A stretch of DNA of 64,000 bases from Arthrobacter sp. OY3WO11 (GTDB taxonomy: Bacteria; Actinomycetota; Actinomycetes; Actinomycetales; Micrococcaceae), in contig NZ_LWLP01000001.1 of NCBI RefSeq assembly GCF_001641125.1, forward strand, positions 2,528,079-2,592,078. The letters are read 5' to 3'. Under the pieces are notes generated by a model. The model was not told the origin of the DNA. It saw only the letters and a list, made by a program, of their open reading frames with translations, and did not search any database. This document shows, in pieces, positions 8,979 to 15,533 of the stretch. The first letter of the stretch is position 1. Every line of letters starts with the position of its first letter. The position numbers and the translations under genes are program-made.

Positions 8979-10334
8979 TTAGCGGCGAAGCCGGCGGACG
9001 AAGGGTGCCTTGCCCAGTGGTGTCCGTTCAAGTTGGTCCACCACGCCCACTTCCACGGGTGTCCCGACGACGCCTGCCGCGTGGAGCGCGCCGGCTACCG
9101 CAGCCTGGACCCCCTGGACTGTATTTCCCGCTGCAAGGCCCACAAGCAGGACACGCAGCCCTGCCGGTTCCTGGACCACCTGCCATCCACCGGCAGCAGC
9201 CTGGTCCAGCACGTGGTGGAACACGATGGGGTGGATCCTGACCGGACCCGCAGTCCCCGGCAGGTCCAGGACATCCTCGATCCGCCCTTCGATGTCCTCC
9301 AGCAAGGTGAAGGAGCGTCCACACGGACAGCCCCGGCCGCCCAGCCTCACGGTGTCCGACATTTCATACCGGATGAGTGGAAGAGTCCGCGAGAACAGGA
9401 CCGTGACCAGCACCTTAGCCCCCGTTGTCCCCCGCGGCACCGGGTTCCCGCCCTGGTCCACGGGTTCGACGATCAGCAGGTCCTCGTAGAGGTGGCGGTT
9501 CCGGTAGCCACACGGCGAGGCGATGCCGGCCGTTTCCGTGGCAGCGTACACATCGACCGGTGCACTCCCCCAGGCGTTCGCCAGTTCCTGGGCGGCGAGG
9601 GGCGTGAGCACCTCAGAGGCTGACATCACAGCCTGCGGCGAGATTTTCAGGCGACCGGCCAACTGCTCCACAGCCAGGGGGCCCAGGGCTGAGGCGTAAC
9701 CAACCAGTGCCCGGGGCTGGAACCTGTTCAGCGCGTCAACAGTCACGCCGATTGGTGCTGCCGCATCCAGGCGGAGCGTGGGGACCAGCCCGGAGCGCAG
9801 TGACGCTGCGACGACGGCGGACTGGTGCGTGGGGACGCGGGACGAGACCAGCGCCACTTTCAGTGGACGGCCCAGTCCGGCCTGGATCCCTGCCCAGTCG
9901 TTTGCCCGGGCGTAGGAGGCCAGGACGGTTGCCCACTCAGAACGGTTCCAGACGAAGGTGCCCCGCGGGCCCGCGCTCCCGGCCGTCGCTGCGGCCCACC
10001 AGCGTCCCCTCCAGGGCACGCCGGGGTCACCGTCTTCCGCGGCCAGCGACCGGAGATGCTGCTCCACTTCCGCCAGCTTCAGGTCCGGTGTGGTGACGGC
10101 CTCGTCGAAGTGGCTCATGAGGTCTGCTTTGGTGACGGGAGGCAACTGGTCAAAGGGTGCCTCCTGCAGCCCGGCATGATGCCGCCGGTAGAATGCTGAA
10201 CCCGCATAGGCTGCGCGGCGCAGTTCCTTCAGCGCGTGGTCCTGGTGAGCGGCGATTTTCGTGGCGTCCCAGTGGTCCCGCCTTCGCCAGGCAGCCCGGA
10301 GGAACAGCACCCGGGACACGATCCGAAGGTCCAT
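8979..10334 (-). CDS. CapK/PaaK-like adenylate-forming enzyme
   Basis: 451 aa, related to phenylacetate-CoA ligase and CapK-type proteins. Visible features are a degraded phosphate loop region TAGSAGPRGTF, the motif YAATETAGIASPC, and LIRYEMSDTVRL followed by CPCGRSF and the C-terminal hinge IEGRIEDVL. The family activates carboxylates as acyl-AMP, often for CoA ester formation; the substrate here is unknown. It is convergent with hmp. The SHOCT gene lies 31 bp upstream on the same strand and may be cotranscribed, which would place this enzyme under the DosR-like box too. Confidence 0.75.
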   Translation of the reverse strand: MDLRIVSRVLFLRAAWRRRDHWDATKIAAHQDHALKELRRAAYAGSAFYRRHHAGLQEAPFDQLPPVTKADLMSHFDEAVTTPDLKLAEVEQHLRSLAAEDGDPGVPWRGRWWAAATAGSAGPRGTFVWNRSEWATVLASYARANDWAGIQAGLGRPLKVALVSSRVPTHQSAVVAASLRSGLVPTLRLDAAAPIGVTVDALNRFQPRALVGYASALGPLAVEQLAGRLKISPQAVMSASEVLTPLAAQELANAWGSAPVDVYAATETAGIASPCGYRNRHLYEDLLIVEPVDQGGNPVPRGTTGAKVLVTVLFSRTLPLIRYEMSDTVRLGGRGCPCGRSFTLLEDIEGRIEDVLDLPGTAGPVRIHPIVFHHVLDQAAAGGWQVVQEPAGLRVLLVGLAAGNTVQGVQAAVAGALHAAGVVGTPVEVGVVDQLERTPLGKAPFVRRLRR

Positions 10335-10365
10335 GGCCGACGTCCAGAGAGTGGGAGCCCGATGC

Positions 10366-10626
10366 CTAGGCTCCGCGCGCGCGGCGTAGCGCCGCCACCC
10401 GTGCTGTGTACTCTGTCTCGTCTATGTCGCCGCGGGCGAAGCGTTCGGCAAGCAGGTCCTCCGCAACGCTTCCGCCGGGCCCGTTGCTCGCCCGCCCGCG
10501 GTGGCCCGGGGACATGGAGCGGGCAAAAAGCACAATGGCAGCGATGATTGCGCCCCAGAACAGGATGAAGCTCACCACCATCAGGACGAATCCCCAGGCG
10601 CCCATGTTCCCGTCCCAGTACATCAT
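10366..10626 (-). CDS. SHOCT-domain membrane protein
   Basis: 86 aa. One hydrophobic helix (GFVLMVVSFILFWGAIIAAIVLFA) near the N-terminus; the C-terminus AEDLLAERFARGDIDETEYTARVAAL is a SHOCT domain. The tandem ATG ATG is preceded by GAGAGGAG, so this start is preferred over one 12 codons upstream. SHOCT domains are short C-terminal oligomerisation helices; function unknown. A DosR-like box lies 66 bp upstream. Confidence 0.82.
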   Translation of the reverse strand: MMYWDGNMGAWGFVLMVVSFILFWGAIIAAIVLFARSMSPGHRGRASNGPGGSVAEDLLAERFARGDIDETEYTARVAALRRARGA

Positions 10627-10691
10627 CGCTGCTCCTCTCGCCCACTGCCGGCCCTTACTCAACTATCCCCGCAGAAGGCCGCCCCGAGCCA

Positions 10692-10705
10692 GAGTCTTAC
10701 GTCCC
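10692..10705 (-). promoter_or_regulatory. DosR-like box upstream of the SHOCT gene
   Basis: Gene-sense GGGACGTAAGACTC, close to the PEP synthase box GGGACCAAAGACTC. The nearest -10-like hexamer, GATAGT, begins 31.5 bp downstream, one base off the spacing seen elsewhere. Confidence 0.6.
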
Positions 10706-10743
10706 CCGGATTAACCTGCCCGGCTTACATACTTTCGTGTTCC

Positions 10744-11037
10744 TCAACGCTCCAAGTCGTCGGGTTCGAATTCACTGAGCGGTGACCCGCCGAAAGTTTC
10801 CTCAGCATCACTCGCAGCGGCTTCGCCAAACTCGGCGTCGGCAACCGACTCATCCTGGATCAACGGATCCTCCTGCCAGCGGTCCGGATTGTTCTCTGCC
10901 GCGCCCGGGTAGCTGTCCGGCTCGCCATGCACAGGGTCGAGTTCAAGGGAGGAAGCCGCACCGGGAGTCTCATCAAGGAGCACGTCGTCATCCTGGACAA
11001 CTTCAAGCCCCTCGTCGGGAAGGTTCTGTTCCGTCAT
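10744..11037 (-). CDS. Small acidic, probably disordered protein
   Basis: 97 aa, very rich in Asp and Glu with few hydrophobic residues: MTEQNLPDEGLEVVQDDD at the start and FGGSPLSEFEPDDLER at the end. No signal peptide, membrane segment or recognised domain. The ATG is chosen because GAAAGG stands about 8 bp upstream; an earlier in-frame start adds 18 residues without support. It is divergent from the tandem USP gene. Confidence 0.65.
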   Translation of the reverse strand: MTEQNLPDEGLEVVQDDDVLLDETPGAASSLELDPVHGEPDSYPGAAENNPDRWQEDPLIQDESVADAEFGEAAASDAEETFGGSPLSEFEPDDLER

Positions 11038-11193
11038 GGTGATGCCTTTCTCGTGGACCGCTGGAGTAACAATAGTAAGCCTACTGACCACATGGTGGCG
11101 TTGGCTAACGTCTCCGCAACTGGTCCACCAGGAGCCTGCTCCGGGTCCTCGGCGTGCTCCTCCGTTGTCAGCGTTTCCACAACCGTATTTGCC

Positions 11194-11207
11194 GTGACCT
11201 TTGGCCC
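11194..11207 (+). promoter_or_regulatory. DosR-like box for the tandem USP gene
   Basis: GTGACCTTTGGCCC. Its centre lies 30.5 bp before CAGTCT (11231-11236), the predicted -10; the mRNA would start near 11243, about 33 nt before the ATG. Confidence 0.75.
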
Positions 11208-11275
11208 TATGTCTGCCGTGGGCGCGGGGCCAGTCTTGTAAGTGACCACGCCCGCGCGAACCAGGAGATCAGGCC

Positions 11276-12142
11276 ATGACAACGCGTAAACCAATCGCCG
11301 TCGCCACCAACGAGTCACCGCAGAGCCAGGCGGCGGTGCTGTGGGCTGCACGGCGGGCGGAGCGGGCAGGTTTGCCCCTGGTGGTCCTCCACGTTGTGGA
11401 TGACAGGTGGGTGGCAGAGCCGTACCCCTGGATCGGCGTCATGGAAGAGGCCGGTGACCGGCTCCTGCAGACGGCGGCCGGACGCGTCCGGGACGCGTTC
11501 CCCATCGCCATTACCACCCGGCTCCTCACCGGAGGCATAGGACGTTCGCTTGCGAAGTACTCGGCCAAGGCGTCCATGCTGGTCATCGGCTCAGGCACCG
11601 GCCACCTGGGCGGTTCGCTGGCCGACCGGGCCCTCCAGGTTGCAGCCTCTTCGAAGGTTCCGGTGGCTGTGGTGGGAACGCAGGACCTGGAGGGCCGCTC
11701 CGGCGTGGTGGTGGGTGTTGACGGTTCAAAGGAAGCCACGCAGGCCGTGGCTTTCGCCGCAGCAGAGGCGGACCGGGAAGGTGATGAACTGACCGTGGTG
11801 TATGCCATCATCGCCCCGGACCGCGTGGTGGATGCCGGCCTGACATCCACCAGCCTCGCGGAGCTCATTGCCGACGAGGAGCGCCTTGTCCTGGCGGAGA
11901 CGGTGGCCGGGCTCAAGGAGGACTATCCGGGCCTGCAGGTTCACCAGGTGCTGGAAACCGAAAGGGGTCCGGTTGAAGCCCTTGTGGATGCCGCCATGAA
12001 CGCCAGGATGCTTGTGGTGGGCAACCGCGGCAGGGGCGCCATCCAGCGGCTCCTCCTGGGATCCACGGCCCATGGCGTACTCAGGCACCTGCCCTGCCCT
12101 ACCGTCATCACCCGGATCCAGGCCAGCAAGAACAAAAACTAG
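11276..12142 (+). CDS. Tandem universal stress protein
   Basis: 288 aa with two Usp domains. The second half has the ATP-binding signature VGNRGRGAIQRLLLGSTAHGVL (G-x2-G-x9-GS); the first half has a weaker loop (IGSGTGHLGGSLADRAL). Architecture matches mycobacterial DosR-regulon USPs of the Rv1996/Rv2005c/Rv2623 type, which bind ATP and affect entry into dormancy. The ATG follows AGGAGATC. The first-domain start PIAVATNESPQSQAAVLWAARRAER closely resembles that of the USP gene at 23.6 kb, so the two are probably paralogues. Confidence 0.92.
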   Translation: MTTRKPIAVATNESPQSQAAVLWAARRAERAGLPLVVLHVVDDRWVAEPYPWIGVMEEAGDRLLQTAAGRVRDAFPIAITTRLLTGGIGRSLAKYSAKASMLVIGSGTGHLGGSLADRALQVAASSKVPVAVVGTQDLEGRSGVVVGVDGSKEATQAVAFAAAEADREGDELTVVYAIIAPDRVVDAGLTSTSLAELIADEERLVLAETVAGLKEDYPGLQVHQVLETERGPVEALVDAAMNARMLVVGNRGRGAIQRLLLGSTAHGVLRHLPCPTVITRIQASKNKN

Positions 12143-12211
12143 GCCATACCGGGCCTCCCGCTTCTCCTGCTCATTAGCTGTTCCCTCCTCCTAGGATTCC
12201 GGGTTGGCACC

Positions 12212-13897
12212 ATGAAGAAGACTGCTTCAGTAATAATGCTCATCCTCGGGATCCTCATCTCGATGGTTGGCCTCGCCACGCTGGCCGGAGGGGCGGTGGC
12301 CTCGGTGGTGGGATCCGCACAGGGAGACGGATACCTCACGTCAGGCACCGCCCGCCTGGCCGTTGGGTCCCACGCCCTGACCTCGCCCCGGCTTGATGCC
12401 GTAGGCGAGGGCATCCCGCCGCGCCTGCCCTTCGACGTCGGGACGCTGAGGCTGCGGGCCACGTCCGCGGACCCAGGCAAGGAAATCTTCATAGGGGTTG
12501 CCCCGCAGGACGACGTAGAGCGGTACCTTTCGGGCGTGCATCATTCGGAACTGCTTGAAGTGGACAGCAGGCCCTTCCGGGCCGAATACCGTGACATTCC
12601 AGGCACCGGCACGCCCGCACCTCCTGCTGAGCAAACGTTCTGGAGCGCTTCCGCCTCCGGCCCCGGCGAACAGGAGCTTACGTGGGACCTGGCCGCCGGC
12701 AGCTGGGCAATAGTCATCATGAACGCCGACGGCAGCCTTGGCGTGGATGCCGAAGTGCAGGCGGGCTTCCGCTCGGACCTGATCATGCCGGCGGCCACAG
12801 GGCTGCTGGTGGGAGGGGCCGTTGCGCTGGCACTGGGGATCCCCCTGCTGGTCCTGGGCGCCATAGGGCTCGGCCGGCACGCGCGGCAGCATCCACGGGG
12901 GCCTGCCGCGCCGCCACCCGGGTACGGACCGCCACCGGGTTACGCGCCGGGATATGGCACACAGCCCGGCTATGCGGCGGGGTACGCCCCACTCCCCGGA
13001 CATGAACCGCCACCCGGGTATGCAGGAGGAGTTCCCGGAACATCAGCCCCCGGTGCCCAAGCAGCGCCGGGCATGCCGGGAGCCGCAGTTCCAGGGGTCC
13101 CGCCGTCGTCCCAGCCCGGCGCCGCAGACCGGTCAGACCGCGCGCCCTACCCTGCCCGGCTCTTCGGTGAGCTTGACCCGGCGCTGTCCCGCGCGATGTG
13201 GCTGGTCAAATGGTTCCTGGCCATCCCCCACTTCATCGTCCTGGTCTTCCTGTGGTTTGCGTTCCTCGTGACCACGATCGTGGCAGGCTTCGCCATCCTG
13301 TTTACCGGCCGCTACCCGCGGCCCCTGTTCGACTTCAACGTGGGAGTTCTGCGCTGGAACTGGCGGGTGGCGTTTTACGCCTACGCCGCCGCGGGCACGG
13401 ACCGCTACCCGCCCTTCACCCTGGCACGCACCGATTATCCGGCGGACTTCGAAGTGGACTACCCGGAGCGGCTCTCCCGCGGGCTTGTCCTGGTGAAGTG
13501 GTGGCTCCTGTCCCTTCCGCATTTGCTGATTGTCGCCGCCCTGTCCGGAGCCACCTGGACCTGGGAGGCAGAAGCCGATGACCTGGGCACCACCTATGAG
13601 CGTGCAACGGGCCCGTCCCTGCTGGGCCTGCTCGTCCTGGTGGCCGTGGTGGCTCTTCTGTTCACCGGGCGGTACCTGCGGCCGCTGTTCGATTTCATCC
13701 TCGGCATCAACCGCTGGATCTACCGCGTCATGACCTACACCGCCCTGATGCGCGATGAATACCCGCCGTTCCGGCTTGACCAGGGACCCGCTGAAGCGCC
13801 GCCGGCGGTGATGGAACCACCGCAGCAGGAACTAACGCGCCAGGAACCAACGCGCCGTGAACCACCTGTACAGGAGCCACCATCGAATCTCCCATAA
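12212..13897 (+). CDS. DUF4389 membrane protein with Pro/Gly/Tyr-rich linker
   Basis: 561 aa. An N-terminal helix and a Gly-rich extracytoplasmic region (about 30-190) are followed by a helix near 195-220, a low-complexity linker of PPGYxPGYG-type repeats (about 225-310), and two tandem DUF4389 repeats. Each repeat has the pattern LVKWFLAIPH / FTGRYPRPLFDFNVG and LVKWWLLSLPH / FTGRYLRPLFDFILG. Function unknown. It follows the tandem USP gene by 69 bp without an obvious promoter, so it may be cotranscribed. Confidence 0.8.
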   Translation: MKKTASVIMLILGILISMVGLATLAGGAVASVVGSAQGDGYLTSGTARLAVGSHALTSPRLDAVGEGIPPRLPFDVGTLRLRATSADPGKEIFIGVAPQDDVERYLSGVHHSELLEVDSRPFRAEYRDIPGTGTPAPPAEQTFWSASASGPGEQELTWDLAAGSWAIVIMNADGSLGVDAEVQAGFRSDLIMPAATGLLVGGAVALALGIPLLVLGAIGLGRHARQHPRGPAAPPPGYGPPPGYAPGYGTQPGYAAGYAPLPGHEPPPGYAGGVPGTSAPGAQAAPGMPGAAVPGVPPSSQPGAADRSDRAPYPARLFGELDPALSRAMWLVKWFLAIPHFIVLVFLWFAFLVTTIVAGFAILFTGRYPRPLFDFNVGVLRWNWRVAFYAYAAAGTDRYPPFTLARTDYPADFEVDYPERLSRGLVLVKWWLLSLPHLLIVAALSGATWTWEAEADDLGTTYERATGPSLLGLLVLVAVVALLFTGRYLRPLFDFILGINRWIYRVMTYTALMRDEYPPFRLDQGPAEAPPAVMEPPQQELTRQEPTRREPPVQEPPSNLP

Positions 13898-13936
13898 CCT
13901 GCCGGTGGCTCCTGCAACCTGCCGGCGGCCCCTGCA

Positions 13937-13950
13937 GTGACTTTCGGCCC
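13937..13950 (+). promoter_or_regulatory. DosR-like box for USP-deacetylase-ATPase
   Basis: GTGACTTTCGGCCC. The -10-like CACCAT (13974-13979) begins 30.5 bp from the box centre. Confidence 0.72.
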
Positions 13951-14015
13951 TACCTCCCGGTGTCCCGCCGGGACACCATGGACGAAGGACCGCACGGGTC
14001 ACCTGAGGAGCTGAG

Positions 14016-14474
14016 ATGAGTACTGCTGGAGCACCATTTGCCCGGATCCTTGTGGGTGTCGACGGCTCGGAGCCATCCATCGAGGCCTTGCGGCAGGCCC
14101 AGCGCCTGGCAACTCCGCTGGGCGCGAAGGTGCTGGCCAACGCCTACTGGGATTACCCGCAGGTCTACGCGGGCTACGTAATGATGGGCATCGAAGGCTT
14201 CGAGGAGCGCGCCGGGGAGATCCTCGACGAGGCGCTCACAACAGCGTTCGGTGACGAAACGCCGTCGAACGTTCTTCCCAGCCTGATCCGCGGCCACCCA
14301 CGGGATTCGCTCATCGACGCCAGCCGCGATGCGGACATGGTGGTGGTGGGACGCCGCGGGCACGGTGGTTTTGGCGGGCTGCTGCTGGGCTCGGTCAGCT
14401 CAGCCTTGGTAGCCCACGCCCACTGTCCCGTGCTGGTGGTCCACACCCCGGAAGCACGCCCGGAGACATCCTGA
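14016..14474 (+). CDS. Universal stress protein, single domain
   Basis: 152 aa Usp fold. N-terminal FARILVGVDGSEPSIEAL and C-terminal VVGRRGHGGFGGLLLGSVSSALVAHAHCPVLVV carry the ATP-binding G-x2-G-x9-GS. The start ATG follows GAGGAGCTGAG. It heads a probable operon with a polysaccharide deacetylase and a CtpF-like ATPase, driven from the DosR-like box about 65 bp upstream. Confidence 0.93.
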   Translation: MSTAGAPFARILVGVDGSEPSIEALRQAQRLATPLGAKVLANAYWDYPQVYAGYVMMGIEGFEERAGEILDEALTTAFGDETPSNVLPSLIRGHPRDSLIDASRDADMVVVGRRGHGGFGGLLLGSVSSALVAHAHCPVLVVHTPEARPETS

Positions 14475-14485
14475 AGGAGGTCCAC

Positions 14486-14518
14486 GTGGCCGGGACCACG
14501 GCGGGCCCAGTCCGTTGA
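14486..14518 (+). CDS. Putative 10-codon leader ORF coupled to the deacetylase
   Basis: GTG start with a near-perfect Shine-Dalgarno (GAAGGAGG) 5 bp upstream, ten codons (VAGTTAGPVR), then TGA. The stop overlaps the TTG start of the deacetylase as TTGA. This looks like a translation-reinitiation leader; the alternative is a real or sequencing frameshift near the deacetylase start. Confidence 0.4.
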   Translation: MAGTTAGPVR

Positions 14519-15516
14519 CGGAGCCGCTGCGAGGTGACGCACGACGACGGATGGCGGCTACCGCCGTCGTGCTCGCCCTGATTGTGCTGGCCATCGTTCT
14601 TGCCGTGCTGCTGCGGGAACCGGCGGCAAGTCCTCCTCAGCCGCCCGCGCCCTCCCCCTCTGCGGCCGCGTCCACCAGCCCCAGCCCCGACCCGGCGGCC
14701 TCCAGCGCCCCGCCCTCCCCATCCCAGCCTGTGGAGGCATCGACGGACACACCGGAGGCAGGGCAGAACCCTGTCCAGCCACCCGCCATTGTGCCTCCCG
14801 TCCCGCTCCCGTTGCCGCCCGCGCCCGACCCAGGACCCGGCCCTGCGCCGGATCCTGTGCCGCCGGCGTCGCCGTTCCCTTCCGCGCTCCTGAACCAGGA
14901 CCTCACGGTCATTCCGAACGCGGGTAGCGTGGTGGCTCTGACTTTTGACGCCGGCGCCAACGCGGCGGGACTGCCGAAGATCCTGTCCACCCTGTCAGCC
15001 AAGGGGGTCACGGGCACGTTCTTCCTCACCGGCAACTGGGTGGAGGCCAATCCCGGCGGGGTGGGGCAGATCGCCTCAGCGGGGCACCGGGTGGCTAACC
15101 ACTCCATGACCCATCCTGGTTTCAACGGACTGGACGGCACTCAGATTGCCCAGCAGGTCCGGGGAGCGGAACACACCATCCTGGCAGCCGGGGCCGATCC
15201 GCGCCCGCTGTTCCGCTTCCCGTTCGGTGAAAGGGATGCCCGCACCATCGCCGCTGTCAACGGCCTCGGCTACGTTGCGGTCCGGTGGACCGTAGACACC
15301 CTGGGGTGGAAAGGCACCAGTGGCGGCGTCACCGCCCAAACCGTGGCGGACCGCACGCTGGCCGCCCTGCAGCCAGGCGAAATTGTCCTCATGCACATCG
15401 GTTCGAATCCCGACGACGGTTCCACGCTTGACGCCGACGCCCTGCCAGCCATCATCGACCGCATCAGCGCCGCCGGGTACGGCTTCGCCACCCTTGACGC
15501 GCTGCTGGCCCCTTAG
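14515..15516 (+). CDS. Membrane-anchored polysaccharide deacetylase (NodB family)
   Basis: 333 aa. An N-terminal signal anchor (AATAVVLALIVLAIVLAVLL) is followed by a Pro/Ser-rich spacer (about 38-125) and a CE4/NodB domain. Motifs: LTFDAGANAAG (Asp-rich motif 1, with DAG instead of DDG), HSMTHPGF (metal His), RFPFGERD, and MHIGSNPDDG. It probably removes acetyl groups from peptidoglycan or a wall glycan outside the cell. The start is uncertain: TTG overlapping the stop of a leader ORF, or ATG 12 codons later; neither has a good Shine-Dalgarno of its own. It lies between a USP and a P-type ATPase. Confidence 0.85.
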   Translation: MTEPLRGDARRRMAATAVVLALIVLAIVLAVLLREPAASPPQPPAPSPSAAASTSPSPDPAASSAPPSPSQPVEASTDTPEAGQNPVQPPAIVPPVPLPLPPAPDPGPGPAPDPVPPASPFPSALLNQDLTVIPNAGSVVALTFDAGANAAGLPKILSTLSAKGVTGTFFLTGNWVEANPGGVGQIASAGHRVANHSMTHPGFNGLDGTQIAQQVRGAEHTILAAGADPRPLFRFPFGERDARTIAAVNGLGYVAVRWTVDTLGWKGTSGGVTAQTVADRTLAALQPGEIVLMHIGSNPDDGSTLDADALPAIIDRISAAGYGFATLDALLAP

Positions 15517-15533
15517 GACCGGAAGGGCCAGTA

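Noticed and set aside
12900..13130. Repetitive stretch that might be a CRISPR-like or tandem repeat
   Set aside because: It encodes an imperfect Pro/Gly/Tyr-rich protein linker; the DNA repeats are irregular and in frame.
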